Source: Massilia polaris
GTDB lineage: Bacteria; Pseudomonadota; Gammaproteobacteria; Burkholderiales; Burkholderiaceae_D
DNA length: 64,000 bases
Assembly: GCF_012927275.1 (NCBI RefSeq)
Contig: NZ_JABBGG010000004.1
Location: 124,001-188,000 of the forward strand
Direction of reading: 5' to 3'
Shown here one piece after another: positions 42,950 to 52,472 of this stretch. Position 1 is the first letter of the stretch; each line of letters starts with the position of its first letter. Below the pieces are notes generated by a model. It saw nothing but the letters and a program-made list of their open reading frames with translations. It did no database searches and was not told the DNA's origin. The position numbers and the translations under genes are program-made.

Positions 42950-44883
42950 GCGGCCATTCCTTGCGTTTCGGGCTGTTGCGCCGTCGGGACGTCGCTTGCC
43001 CCTTCCGTACCAGGGTCGAAGGTATACAGGGTGGTCGGCTTTTCCTTGCCGCGCAGTAGGCGGTCGCCCAGCAGGATGAAGCGGTGGCGGGTCGAACGCT
43101 TCACGGTGCCGGCGCCGACGATCACGTTGTGAACGAAATCGCGCGCAGCCTGTTCGAGGCGTGATGCGGTGTTCACGCTGTCGCCGACGGCAGTATAAAT
43201 GCTGCGGAACGAGGTGCCGAAGTCGCCCGCCATGGCCGGCCCGCTTTCGATGCCGATACGTACGCGCAGCGGCGGGAAGCCAGCCTTCATCCGTTGCTGG
43301 CTCATTCGCTCGACCCGCAGCGTGATCGCGCGCGCTGCATCCAGCGCCAGATCGGCATGCTGCTCGATCGGCAGCGGGGCTCCCCAGAAGGCCACCAGGC
43401 CGTCGCCAGTGTATTTGTCGAGGGTGCCTTGGTGCGCGATGACCGGTTCGGTCAGGCAGTCGAGGAAGTCGCGCGTCAAGCTGGCCGCGTCCTCCACCGG
43501 CAGCGATTCGACCTGGCTGGTATAGCCTTCCATGTCGGCGACGAGGGTCGTCACGTCGAGCTGGCGCGGGCGCAGCGGGTCTTCAACGTCGCTGCGAAGC
43601 AGCTGTTCGACCACTTCAGGCGCAACGTACTGGCGCAGGGTGTCAAGCAGGTGGCGCGAGCGGCGCTGCGACTGCTGCCACTGGTAGGGTACGGCAAAGG
43701 CGAGCAGGAAAAGGTTGGTCGCCAGCGGCGCCGTGGTGGAAAAGTGCGGGTCGTGACGGCTGGCGAAGTACGCCAGTACCAGCCACGCGGCGGACATGGC
43801 GCCCAGCATGCCGACGCTGGCCACGGCCGACAGGCGCGGGAAAGCGAAGGTGGCGAGCAGGGCGGCGCCGACGGCAAAGAGGCAGGCCAGCAGTGCGCCC
43901 GGCCACGGAGCGGGCGCCGAACCTTCCTGCATGTCGAGCAGGGTGGATAGCATGGTGGCCTGCACCCCGAGGCCGGGACGGTTGGCGGCTAGCGGCGTCG
44001 ACACCCGGTCGCCCTGTCCCATCGAGGACGAACCGATGATCACCAGCCGCCCGCTGACGCTGGACGGGTCGATCGTCTCCTGCAGGATTTCGGCGGCGGT
44101 CACCACCGTGTAGGCACGCCAGTCGCGCTTGTAGTTAACCCGCATTAAACCGGTGTCGGGCAGCGCGAGCGGCGGCTTGCCGGTGCAGCAGTTGACCAGG
44201 GCCAGTGCCAGTGCCGGATACTGCTGCTTATTATATGTAGTCACCATCGGTACGCGGCGCAGGGTGCCGTCGGCGTCGGGAATGAAGCCGATGTTGCCGA
44301 CCCGGGGCGCCTGCGCCAGCCCGGCGTGGTTCGCGATATAGCCGGTCGCCTCGACACCGCTGCCGGCGTAGCCGCGCACGGCGCCCGCCAGCACGCCTTC
44401 GCGCAGCAGTTGCGGGCGCTTGGGCTGGTAGTCGAAGGCCTGGGCCATTACCACCGGGCCATGTTCGGCCAGCGCAGCCAGCCTGGCGTCGCCGGCACGG
44501 TCGGAATGTTCGGAAAAGACGATGTCGAGTGCAACGCCGCGCGCACCGTAGGTACCGATAAGGGTTTCAACCAGGCCGGCGATGCGCTCGCGCGGCCACG
44601 GCCACGGACCCAGCTCGCTGGTGCTGCTTTCGTCGATGTCCACCACCAGGATACGTGCTTCGGGCGCATCGCTCACTTGCAGCTTGATAAATACGTCGCG
44701 CAGCCATTCGTTGCCGAAATACGACACATCGCGCGGTGCGCCCCATTGCGCCCAGACCGTCAGCAGGATGGCGGCGGCGGCGATCAGCGCGCGCACAAGC
44801 CCGGCGGGCAGGCGCAACGGCCAACGCGGCACAGAATGGGAAGGGGAAGTTTCAAGCACGCCGGCTGGAAAGTGCATCAACAC
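42946..44883 (-). CDS. CHASE2-domain adenylate cyclase
   Basis: A 645-residue membrane enzyme: an N-terminal helix (LVRALIAAAAILLTVWA), a periplasmic CHASE2 sensor at about 50-310 (VFIKLQVSDAPEARILVVDIDESSTSELGPWPWPRERIA), three helices at about 320-390, and a class III nucleotide cyclase domain at about 430-600. The metal-binding Asp residues are in VADMEGY and TGDGLVAFWG, and the catalytic TAVGDSVNTASRLEQ is present, as is DKYTGDG with the Lys expected for ATP. It should make cAMP in response to a periplasmic signal. It is divergent from the FecR-domain gene and shares its Crp-type site region. Confidence 0.87.
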   Translation of the reverse strand: MLMHFPAGVLETSPSHSVPRWPLRLPAGLVRALIAAAAILLTVWAQWGAPRDVSYFGNEWLRDVFIKLQVSDAPEARILVVDIDESSTSELGPWPWPRERIAGLVETLIGTYGARGVALDIVFSEHSDRAGDARLAALAEHGPVVMAQAFDYQPKRPQLLREGVLAGAVRGYAGSGVEATGYIANHAGLAQAPRVGNIGFIPDADGTLRRVPMVTTYNKQQYPALALALVNCCTGKPPLALPDTGLMRVNYKRDWRAYTVVTAAEILQETIDPSSVSGRLVIIGSSSMGQGDRVSTPLAANRPGLGVQATMLSTLLDMQEGSAPAPWPGALLACLFAVGAALLATFAFPRLSAVASVGMLGAMSAAWLVLAYFASRHDPHFSTTAPLATNLFLLAFAVPYQWQQSQRRSRHLLDTLRQYVAPEVVEQLLRSDVEDPLRPRQLDVTTLVADMEGYTSQVESLPVEDAASLTRDFLDCLTEPVIAHQGTLDKYTGDGLVAFWGAPLPIEQHADLALDAARAITLRVERMSQQRMKAGFPPLRVRIGIESGPAMAGDFGTSFRSIYTAVGDSVNTASRLEQAARDFVHNVIVGAGTVKRSTRHRFILLGDRLLRGKEKPTTLYTFDPGTEGASDVPTAQQPETQGMAA

Positions 44884-44983
44884 TTGTTCTGAATAAACAT
44901 CCAGTATATCGCGTTAGGGAAGGCTGAAACACAGTTGCTACAAAATGTAAGCAACTGATTGCCATAGGGAACTTGATCTAGAA

Positions 44984-45025
44984 TGTGATCGTCATCACGG
45001 AAAACGTCGTTCCACGTCGGATAAT
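44984..45025 (+). promoter_or_regulatory. Crp-type site and -10 element of the FecR-domain gene
   Basis: TGTGA (44984-44988), N6, TCACG (44995-44999): one mismatch to the CRP consensus. GATAAT (45020-45025) follows. The site centre lies about 28 bases before the -10, near -41 of the predicted start, the class II activator position. The site also lies 108 bases upstream of the divergent cyclase gene. Confidence 0.65.
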
Positions 45026-45044
45026 GGTGGAAAAGGGGAAAACT

Positions 45045-46418
45045 ATGCTGCGTCAACTACTCGTAACCGCCAGCTTCGCACTTGCTGCGCAGGCTGCACA
45101 TGCTGCCGAAGCGGGCAAGATCATCTTCGCGGCAGGCAGTGCCCAGGTGGTGGACCGCCCGGCTGCCGAAGGCGCGCGCGTGCAGGAAGGCGAGCTGCTA
45201 AGTACCGGCCCAGACGGTTTCATTTACGTCAAGACGATCGACAACGGCCTGTTCATCCTGCGCCCTAACACCAGGGCGCGTATCGCAACCTACCACGTCG
45301 ACGCGAAAAATCCGGCCAACACCCGCATCAAGCTCGAACTGCTGAGCGGGGTGGCGCGCAGCCGTTCCGGCGAGGCCGTCAAGCTGGCGCGCCAGAATTT
45401 CCGTTTCAATACCCCTGTCGCCGCCATCGGCGTACGCGGCACCGACTTTACCGTTTTCACCGACAACAATACCTCGCGCGTGGCCGTGATCTCCGGCGGC
45501 ATCGTGGTCAGCGGCTTCATGGGCGCCTGCCGTCCGGAGGGCGCGGGCCCTTGCGAGGGCACTGCCAGCCGCGAGCTGTCGGCTTCCCAGCGCGGCCAGT
45601 TGCTGCAGGTGCAGCGCGGCCAGGCAGCGCCGCAGTTGCTGCAGGGCGGCGCCTTGGGACCGGACGACGTCGCGCCGCCGCGCGGTGATGAGCCGATCGG
45701 CAAGAATTCGGGCGTCAACAGCTCGTCGGCTATCGTATCGGCCGAACCGAACCTGGATGCCAAGAAAAGCCAGAGCTTGAGTGCGGCCGTGGGCCAGCCT
45801 CCAGTGGTTGCACCGCCGCAGCCGGTCGCGCCGGCGCCGCCTCCGGTTGAAACCACGCCACCGCCGGTAACGCCGCCCGTAGTGCAGCCGCCGGAACTGC
45901 TGCCCCGCACCGTCGTGTGGGGCCGCTGGCAGCCGGTGATCGGGCGCCCGGCACAAATTAACTTTGAGGCCGAAAAGAGCAAGTCTGACTTAGTCGCTGT
46001 TAATGGCAACTTCGTGTTGTTCCAGACCCGCGGCAAGGACTACGCGGCGCCGGTCAACGGCAGCATCGGTTTCCAGTTGGCCGAAAGCGAAGCCTATATA
46101 TATAGCACCGATGGAGCAGGGGGGGGCGTGGTCACGCCGTCGAAGCTGACCAACGGCTCGCTGAACGTCGATTTCGGGACCCGCCTGTTCACTACGGCAA
46201 TGGACCTGCAGGATGGCGCCAGCGTGGTCAGGCTGCAAGCAGGCGGCGCGGTCAGCGCCACTGGCGGTCTTTTCGGCGACAGTTCGTACTCGCGCCCTGG
46301 CTACATGAACGTCACGGGCCAGTTGAGCAGCGAAAACGGCGGCGAGGCGGCGTATGTCTTCGATAGCCGCCTTGACACCACACGCACCGTGAACGGTGTC
46401 ACCTACTGGCAAAAATAG
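45045..46418 (+). CDS. FecR-domain secreted protein
   Basis: A 457-residue protein (ATG 45045 with AAGGGGA upstream) with a signal peptide ending AAHA-AEA. A FecR domain at about 25-170 (GKIIFAAGSAQVVDRPAAEGARVQEGELLSTGPDGF and FNTPVAAIGVRGTDFTVF) is followed by a Pro-rich linker (about 265-305) and a C-terminal beta-rich region of unknown family. It has no membrane helix, so unlike classical FecR it is probably periplasmic or outer-membrane attached. Divergent from the cyclase/barrel operon, it is probably part of the same signalling system. Confidence 0.8.
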   Translation: MLRQLLVTASFALAAQAAHAAEAGKIIFAAGSAQVVDRPAAEGARVQEGELLSTGPDGFIYVKTIDNGLFILRPNTRARIATYHVDAKNPANTRIKLELLSGVARSRSGEAVKLARQNFRFNTPVAAIGVRGTDFTVFTDNNTSRVAVISGGIVVSGFMGACRPEGAGPCEGTASRELSASQRGQLLQVQRGQAAPQLLQGGALGPDDVAPPRGDEPIGKNSGVNSSSAIVSAEPNLDAKKSQSLSAAVGQPPVVAPPQPVAPAPPPVETTPPPVTPPVVQPPELLPRTVVWGRWQPVIGRPAQINFEAEKSKSDLVAVNGNFVLFQTRGKDYAAPVNGSIGFQLAESEAYIYSTDGAGGGVVTPSKLTNGSLNVDFGTRLFTTAMDLQDGASVVRLQAGGAVSATGGLFGDSSYSRPGYMNVTGQLSSENGGEAAYVFDSRLDTTRTVNGVTYWQK

Positions 46419-47125
46419 CAGGCCCCCGCGCTTCAACCGCCCACGGCAACGAAGCGTTCTATTATGTGTGCCTGGCAGGGCGCACCTGTTGGTGAAAGGC
46501 CGGTCGCGAGATCCGGGCTTCACCACCTCTGGCGAACGCCATGCCATCCCCTTCCACTTCCAGCGACCACAGCCGGGCTTCCGACCAGGAAGCCGTGCGC
46601 AAGATGCGGTATTAGTCCGATCAGGCGACTGCCCCGGACGCTTTCTCGGACGTGCGCAACGCCGGCCTGCCGGCTAATGCCGTTAAGTTAAGCTAATAAA
46701 TCGTCGTTCCCGCGAAGGCGGGAACCCACAGCGTCTACGAACTGACGTGCTATGGATTCCCGCCTTCGCGGGAATGACGGCCTTAACAGAACGGAATTAC
46801 GGCCTGCCGGCAAGTTTTTTTTGGCCGGGTCAACCTTACGCTGTCGCAAAACCGATACGCAGCAGTTAATACGTTCAACATTTATTGTTTCAATTTGTAA
46901 GTGTCACTTTGTCGCTTATTTGAAAAAACATGAATGGCGTGCGATCGACAGGAGCGCCAGGGGACCCAGTAAAAGAGCGAAATCCCACCTTCCGCCCGGG
47001 GCGTGCAGGGAAATCGGGATTGTCTTAGGGCAAGGTATTGCTTTCGCGGTAATATTCTCTGATAATGATCCGCCATATTTTTATGGGAAAAAATCCAAGT
47101 AATGTTTGAAGGAATTGTTCATTTT
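46419..47125. other. intergenic stretch holding a small transposable element
   Basis: About 700 bases without a convincing gene. Open frames at 46396, 46464 and 46752 lack family resemblance and ribosome binding sites. The element copy D occupies 46675-46799. The rest has no recognisable signal until the Crp-type site at 47126. Confidence 0.5.
46675..46799. mobile_element. small transposable element, copy D, with 12-bp target duplication
   Basis: Left end TAATGCCGTTAAGTTAAG (46675-46692), right end CTTAACAGAACGGAATTA (46782-46799, two changes). Flanked on both sides by exactly CGGCCTGCCGGC (46663-46674 and 46800-46811). It is 14 bases shorter than copy C because of a deletion in the right half. 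Confidence 0.9.
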
Positions 47126-47169
47126 TGTGATGATCGTCACACAAGGTGGGCAAGGCCTTCTGCCATTAT
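47126..47169 (+). promoter_or_regulatory. perfect Crp-type site and -10 of the S-layer gene
   Basis: TGTGA (47126-47130), N6, TCACA (47137-47141) is a perfect CRP consensus. CATTAT (47164-47169) is the likely -10, with the site centred about 30 bases before it (near -41 of the start). The leader is about 78 bases and carries a clear AGGAG before the ATG. Confidence 0.7.
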
Positions 47170-47252
47170 TCGGTACGTTGGATTGCAGCCCACACATGTG
47201 TCACTGCAAATTGAATTTACTCATGATCGAAAGATCGACATAGGAGCATTAA

Positions 47253-50200
47253 ATGGCATCGACTTATCACACCCAGATTCAGAAGCTGTACGTTGCTTAC
47301 TTCAACCGTCCAGCAGACTTTCTGGGCCTCGACTACTGGGAAGGCGTAGTTGAGCGCGCCGCCGCCGCTGCCGGCACCGACCCAGTTAAAGTTACTGCTG
47401 CAGTTAACGCAACCCTCGCAGCGATCTCCGGCGGTTTCGCCGCGAGCGCTGAATACAAAGCCGAATACGCTGGCCTGGACACCGAACACGTCGTTGGTAA
47501 GATTTACCAGAACTTGTTCGGCCACGCCCCTGACCTGCCAGGCCTGATCTACTGGTCGAACGGCATCCGCGCCGGTAACTTCACCATCGCTACCGCAGTT
47601 ACCGTGATCGCCGGTGGCGCACAAGGTTCCGACCTGGTCGCATTCAACAACAAGGTGACCGCGGCTACCGCCTTCACCAACGCACTCGACACCGGCGCAG
47701 AAGTCCTGGCTTACAGCGGCGAAGCCGCCCTGGCAGCTGGTAACCTGTTTATCGCTGGCGTAACCAATGACGCATCCCTGGCAGCAGCTATCGCTCCTGC
47801 TGCCCTGAACGCAACCATCGCGTCGATCGTTGAATTGGCTAACCCGGGCACCACGTTCAACCTGACTACTGGTCTGGATACCGTTCTGGGCACTTCGGGC
47901 AACGACACCATCAACGGTGGCACCCTGAACACCTTAAGCGCATTCGATAACATCGACGGCGGTGCTGGTAACGACACCCTGACGATTCTGACCGACGCTG
48001 CTACCCTGCCAGGCGGCGCGACCATCAAGAACGTCGAGAACATCAATGTGAACGCCTCCGTTGCAGGTAATTTCACTGCAAATGCCTCGGCCTACACCGG
48101 CGTTAAGTCCTTCTCCGTGGTTTCCTCGGCACAAGCCGCTGGCACCCTGACCGTTGACTCCGCTTCTGGCGTTACCGTCAACTCCGCAGCAGCAACCACC
48201 GGCATCATCAACGTTGGTCAATCTGTTGCAGCTACCGGCGCTGTGGACGTTTCCAAAGTCATCACCGCCGCAGGCAACAACATTGGTGGTGCAATCAACA
48301 TTAAGGGTGGTACCACCGTTAATGTTTCCACTTCCGCTACCAACTCCGGCGCTGCCGGTACTGTAGTTTCCCAAGGCGACGTAACCGTTACCGGTACTGC
48401 TGACACTACCTCCGTCACCGTTAAGCAATCCGCAACCGTTGCTGCTGTTGCAGCTGCTGCAGAGACTGCTGTTGTTGACTTCGGCGGCGTGGCAGCTCAG
48501 AACGCCACGATCGTGGTTGGCGGCCTGACCCTGACGGTTACCGACGTTGGCGGTATGACTGGTGCTGAGATCGCTGCAGCTTTTGCGAGCCTGGCCAACG
48601 GCGCAACCGGTCCTAACCCTGCCAAAGGTACCTTCACCGGTACTCTGACTGGCTGGAGCACTGGTGTAGTTGGCGCTGTTGATCAGATTACCTTCACCAG
48701 CACCACCAACGCCAACGTAACCAACCTGGCGGTTACCGGTACTGCAACGATCACTGGTGTGACCACGACCAACGGTACCGCTGGTAACAACGGTATCACT
48801 GCTGGTGCTATTGCCATCACCGACGTGAACGCAGCCTCGGCTTCCGCTGCTGGCAAGATCACCACCGTCAGCCTGGAAAACTTCGGTGCAACCACCATCA
48901 ACTCGGGTGCCCTGGCTACCCTGACCCTGGCTGGTAAGGGCACCACCGTGACCGAAACCGCTGGTGCACTGACCACCGCGACTGCTACGACCCTGGCTCT
49001 GAACCTGAATGGCGTGACCACTTCCGGCGCAGTGACCCTGGACGCAGACCACACCACGCTGAACATCGCTTCCAGCACCGCTACGAACACGCTGGCAAAC
49101 CTGGCTGCTTCCGGCGCCAAGGCTGTCAACATCAGCGGCGACAAGGCTCTGGTGGTATCCGCTCACACTCTGGATGCAGCTGCTGTTATCACCAGCACCA
49201 ACTCCACTGGCGTGACCATCACCGCAGAACTGGGCACTGGTGTGACCTTCGTTGGCGGTGCAGGCGACGACGAAATCGGCCTGGGCGCTTCGACCAAGGC
49301 ATCCACCCTGGGCGCTGGCGACGACGTTGTGACCCTGAGCGGTGCCGCTCTGGGCGTTGACGGTTCTGTGGCTGGTGGCGATGGCCGCGACACCCTGGTG
49401 CTGACCGCTGCGAACGCGATCACCGCTACCGCAGGCACCGCTGTTGCAAACTTCTCCGGCAAGGTAACCGGTTTCGAAGTCCTGGCAGTTGGCGCTGTCG
49501 GCGTCGCTGGTGAAATCAAAGTGGCTAGCCTGGACAACTCGTCCTGGAACGCCATTGACACCGTGCTGTTCACCGGTGCTGTTGGTGCAGCAGTGACTGT
49601 TTCCGGCCTGGTAAGCGGCGACACCATCGCCTTTGAAGCAACCAACGGTGCAGCAACCACCGCCGCTGTAACCGGTGCGACCGCTGCTACTGCTGACGTG
49701 CTGAACGTAAGCATCTCCGGCACTGCTGGTATCAACGTCAACACCGTTATCGCTGCTGACATCGAAACCATCAACTTCAAGACCGACGACGCGGCTACCA
49801 CCGCTTCGGGCATCCAGCACACCGCTGCGCTGACCGCCGGTTCCGTGAAGACCATCACTGTTGCAGGTGATGCAGGCCTGGCGCTGACCAACACCGACAC
49901 CACCGTCACCTCCTTCGACGCTACCGGCGTTACCAAGGGTGCTGTGAACTGGACCACCGGTGCACTGGCTGCTGCTGCCACCATCAAAGGTGGCGCTGGT
50001 ATTAACACCATCGATGCTAGCCTGGCTACCAAGGCTGTGACCTACACCGGCGGTGCAGGCGTTGATAACATCACCATCAGCAACGCTAATGCTAACGTGA
50101 TTGATGCCGGTGCTGGTAACGACGTTATCACCGTAGGTAACGGCGCGAACACCATCACCGCAGGTGCTGGCAACGACACCATCAACCTGGGTAGCGGCGC

Positions 50201-50660
50201 TAACACCGTGGATACCGGTGCAGGCACTAACAGCGTGAACTTCGATGTTGCAATCGCTGGCCTGAACAAGATCACCCTGGGTTCCGGTGTTGATACCCTG
50301 GACTTCGACGTTGTCTCGACGGCTGCTGGTTACTACCCATCGGTTACCGGCATCGCTGCTGGCGACAAGATTGACTTCGTATCTGCCTTCGCCGTTGCTG
50401 ACGAAGCAACCCTGGGCGCGAAGATCACCCTGGGTGGTAACGCATCGTTTGCTAACTACCTGGACGCTGCTACTGCAACCGGTGGTGCAACTGCAGGTCA
50501 GGAAGTGAACTGGTTCCAGTTCAACGGTAACACCTACGTCACCCTGGACAATAGCGCTGAAGCAACCTTCAAGGATGGTTCTGACCTGGTGATCGAACTG
50601 GTTGGTCTGGTTGACCTGAGCACCTCGACCCTGGTAGCCGAAGTCATCACCATCGTTTAA
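47253..50660 (+). CDS. large DUF4214 protein with RTX-like repeats, S-layer type
   Basis: A 1135-residue, Cys-free, acidic, Ala/Thr/Gly-rich protein. Residues 1-150 form a DUF4214 domain (IQKLYVAYFNRPADFLGLDYW ... [18 protein letters not shown]). Residues about 195-1000 are Ala/Thr/Val-rich beta repeats, beginning with LGTSGNDTINGG. Residues about 930-1010 carry hemolysin-type Ca-binding nonapeptide-like repeats (GGAGVDNITIS, GAGNDVITVG, GAGNDTINLG). There is no N-terminal signal peptide. The C-terminus is hydrophobic (LVAEVITIV), as expected for type I secretion. Codons ending GGT, GCT and ACC are abundant, pointing to high expression. It is the likely major surface layer protein, exported by the system at 54771-59331. 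Confidence 0.82.
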   Translation: MASTYHTQIQKLYVAYFNRPADFLGLDYWEGVVERAAAAAGTDPVKVTAAVNATLAAISGGFAASAEYKAEYAGLDTEHVVGKIYQNLFGHAPDLPGLIYWSNGIRAGNFTIATAVTVIAGGAQGSDLVAFNNKVTAATAFTNALDTGAEVLAYSGEAALAAGNLFIAGVTNDASLAAAIAPAALNATIASIVELANPGTTFNLTTGLDTVLGTSGNDTINGGTLNTLSAFDNIDGGAGNDTLTILTDAATLPGGATIKNVENINVNASVAGNFTANASAYTGVKSFSVVSSAQAAGTLTVDSASGVTVNSAAATTGIINVGQSVAATGAVDVSKVITAAGNNIGGAINIKGGTTVNVSTSATNSGAAGTVVSQGDVTVTGTADTTSVTVKQSATVAAVAAAAETAVVDFGGVAAQNATIVVGGLTLTVTDVGGMTGAEIAAAFASLANGATGPNPAKGTFTGTLTGWSTGVVGAVDQITFTSTTNANVTNLAVTGTATITGVTTTNGTAGNNGITAGAIAITDVNAASASAAGKITTVSLENFGATTINSGALATLTLAGKGTTVTETAGALTTATATTLALNLNGVTTSGAVTLDADHTTLNIASSTATNTLANLAASGAKAVNISGDKALVVSAHTLDAAAVITSTNSTGVTITAELGTGVTFVGGAGDDEIGLGASTKASTLGAGDDVVTLSGAALGVDGSVAGGDGRDTLVLTAANAITATAGTAVANFSGKVTGFEVLAVGAVGVAGEIKVASLDNSSWNAIDTVLFTGAVGAAVTVSGLVSGDTIAFEATNGAATTAAVTGATAATADVLNVSISGTAGINVNTVIAADIETINFKTDDAATTASGIQHTAALTAGSVKTITVAGDAGLALTNTDTTVTSFDATGVTKGAVNWTTGALAAAATIKGGAGINTIDASLATKAVTYTGGAGVDNITISNANANVIDAGAGNDVITVGNGANTITAGAGNDTINLGSGANTVDTGAGTNSVNFDVAIAGLNKITLGSGVDTLDFDVVSTAAGYYPSVTGIAAGDKIDFVSAFAVADEATLGAKITLGGNASFANYLDAATATGGATAGQEVNWFQFNGNTYVTLDNSAEATFKDGSDLVIELVGLVDLSTSTLVAEVITIV

Positions 50661-50716
50661 TTCCCTTAAACGACAAGCATCCGCCCCCGGGTAGGTGCTT
50701 TAGGTGAGAGCCTCTC

Positions 50717-50750
50717 AACCCCATCCCTCACAAAAGGGGTGGGGTTTTTT
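50717..50750 (+). terminator. strong terminator of the S-layer gene
   Basis: ACCCCATCCCT (50718-50728) pairs over 11 positions (one T-G) with AGGGGTGGGGT (50735-50745), followed by six T. Confidence 0.92.
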
Positions 50751-50807
50751 CTTAGTGCATCGCAAAATGGTGTGCTCAGAAAAGACCCCAAATAACAAGG
50801 AAAAGCA

Positions 50808-52343
50808 ATGAGTGACTGGACTGCCGGCTATGTGGCCGATATTGGCTATACCTATGGCTATTACACCGAATTGAATCCACAGCGTGTCAAGCTCGCATTT
50901 CTGAACCAGGGCTTGGTTTTCCCAGAGGTCGGTACTGCGTGCGAGCTAGGTTTTGGCCAAGGATTGAGTGCCAACGTCCACGCCGCCGCCTCGGTCACCC
51001 AGTGGCACGGCACTGACTTCAATCCCAGTCAGGCGGGCTTCGCCCAGGAATTGGCCGCCGCTTCCGGTACTGGCGCCAAGCTCTACGACGAAGCCTTCGC
51101 CGACTTCGCCAACCGGGCCGATCTTCCGGACTTCGACTACATCGGCCTGCACGGAATATGGAGCTGGATTTCCGACGAGAATCGCCAAGTCATCGTCGAC
51201 TTCATCCGCAAGAAGCTCAAAGTCGGCGGTGTGCTCTACATCAGCTACAACACCTTGCCGGGCTGGGCTGCCTTTGCCCCCATGCGCCACCTCATGACCG
51301 AGCATGCCGAGGTACTCGGCTCGGAAGGCCGTGGCATCGTCAGCCGCATCGACGGTGCCCTCGACTTCGCCGAGAAGCTGCTGGCGACCAATCCCCTCTT
51401 CAGCCGTGCCAACCCGCTGGTCGGGGATCGCCTGAAGAAGATGAAGGAACACAACCGCCATTACCTCGCCCACGAATACTTCAACCGCGACTGGCACCCG
51501 ATGCACTTTGCCACCATGGCCGAATGGCTAGACGGCGCCAAGGTGCAGTTCGCCTGCTCCGCCCACTACCTCGACCACATCGAGGCGGTCAATCTAACCG
51601 CAGAACAGCAGGCCTTCCTGAAGGAAGTCCCTGATCCGATGTTCCGCGAGACCACTCGCGACTTCATGGTCAACCAGCAGTTCCGGCGCGACTACTGGGT
51701 CAAGGGCGCGCGCAAGCTGAATGCGCTGGAGCAGGCGGAAGCGCTGCGTGCGCAGAAGGTCATCCTCACCACCCACCGCGCTGCCGTGTCGCTAAAGGTC
51801 ACCGGCGCCCTTGGCGAGGCCGACATGAGCGAGGCCGTCTACGCCCCCATCCTCGACCTGCTGGCCGACCACAAGGCCAAGACGCTGGGTCAGATCGAGC
51901 AGTCACTGAAGGACAAAGGCATTGCCGTCGCCCAAATCATCCAGGCCGCCATGGTGCTCACCAGTGCCGGCCACCTGGCGTTGGTGCAGGACGATCAGGT
52001 GATCAATAAGGCCAAGACGCAGACCGACAAGCTCAACGCCCACCTCTGCCAGAAGGCGCGCGGCAGCAACGATATCGGTTACCTGGCTAGCCCAGTAACT
52101 GGAGGTGGTTTTGCCGTCAACCGCTTCCAACAACTCTTCCTCATCAGCATCGGCCAAGGCAAAGAACAGCCCGCCGAATGGGCGCAATCCGTGTGGCAGA
52201 TTCTTGCCGCCCAAGGCCAGAAACTGGTCAAGGAAGGCAAGACGCTGGAGACTTCTGAGGAGAATCAGACCGAACTCACGGCCCAAGCCCAGACCTTCGC
52301 TGAGAGACAGTTGCCCATTCTCAAGGCGTTGCAGATCGTTTGA
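50808..52343 (+). CDS. SAM-dependent methyltransferase with regulatory domain
   Basis: A 511-residue soluble protein, start MSDWTAGYVADIGYTYGYY. The Rossmann SAM-binding core is at about 40-215: ACELGFGQGLSAN (motif I), WHGTDFNPSQAGFA, YIGLHGIWSWISDENRQVIVDF and GGVLYISYNTLPGWAAF. Residues about 215-330 match a methyltransferase regulatory domain. The C-terminal 180 residues are helical. Its position between the S-layer gene and the secretion operon suggests modification of the S-layer protein or its glycan, by inference only. A 13-codon relic of a relative lies at 54335. Confidence 0.85.
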   Translation: MSDWTAGYVADIGYTYGYYTELNPQRVKLAFLNQGLVFPEVGTACELGFGQGLSANVHAAASVTQWHGTDFNPSQAGFAQELAAASGTGAKLYDEAFADFANRADLPDFDYIGLHGIWSWISDENRQVIVDFIRKKLKVGGVLYISYNTLPGWAAFAPMRHLMTEHAEVLGSEGRGIVSRIDGALDFAEKLLATNPLFSRANPLVGDRLKKMKEHNRHYLAHEYFNRDWHPMHFATMAEWLDGAKVQFACSAHYLDHIEAVNLTAEQQAFLKEVPDPMFRETTRDFMVNQQFRRDYWVKGARKLNALEQAEALRAQKVILTTHRAAVSLKVTGALGEADMSEAVYAPILDLLADHKAKTLGQIEQSLKDKGIAVAQIIQAAMVLTSAGHLALVQDDQVINKAKTQTDKLNAHLCQKARGSNDIGYLASPVTGGGFAVNRFQQLFLISIGQGKEQPAEWAQSVWQILAAQGQKLVKEGKTLETSEENQTELTAQAQTFAERQLPILKALQIV

Positions 52344-52437
52344 GTTGAAAGCCATTGAAACCCCTGTAACTTCGGTTGACTGCCGCGACATCATCCGCAA
52401 ACTCGCGCATATATCATTCTGACGGTAGCAACCAACA

Positions 52438-52472
52438 GAAGCCCAAGGCCCTCATACGGTCTTGGGCTTTTA
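52438..52472 (+). terminator. terminator of the methyltransferase gene
   Basis: AGCCCAAG (52440-52447) pairs with CTTGGGCT (52461-52468) and is followed by TTT. Confidence 0.75.

Noticed and set aside
47934-49820. 628-codon frame opposite the S-layer gene
   Set aside because: Produced by the repetitive Thr/Ala/Gly codons of the S-layer gene. Low-complexity Ser/Gly/Cys composition.
47253-50660. Repeats in the S-layer gene as a CRISPR array
   Set aside because: The repeats are coding, degenerate and of no fixed spacer length. No cas genes are present anywhere in the window.
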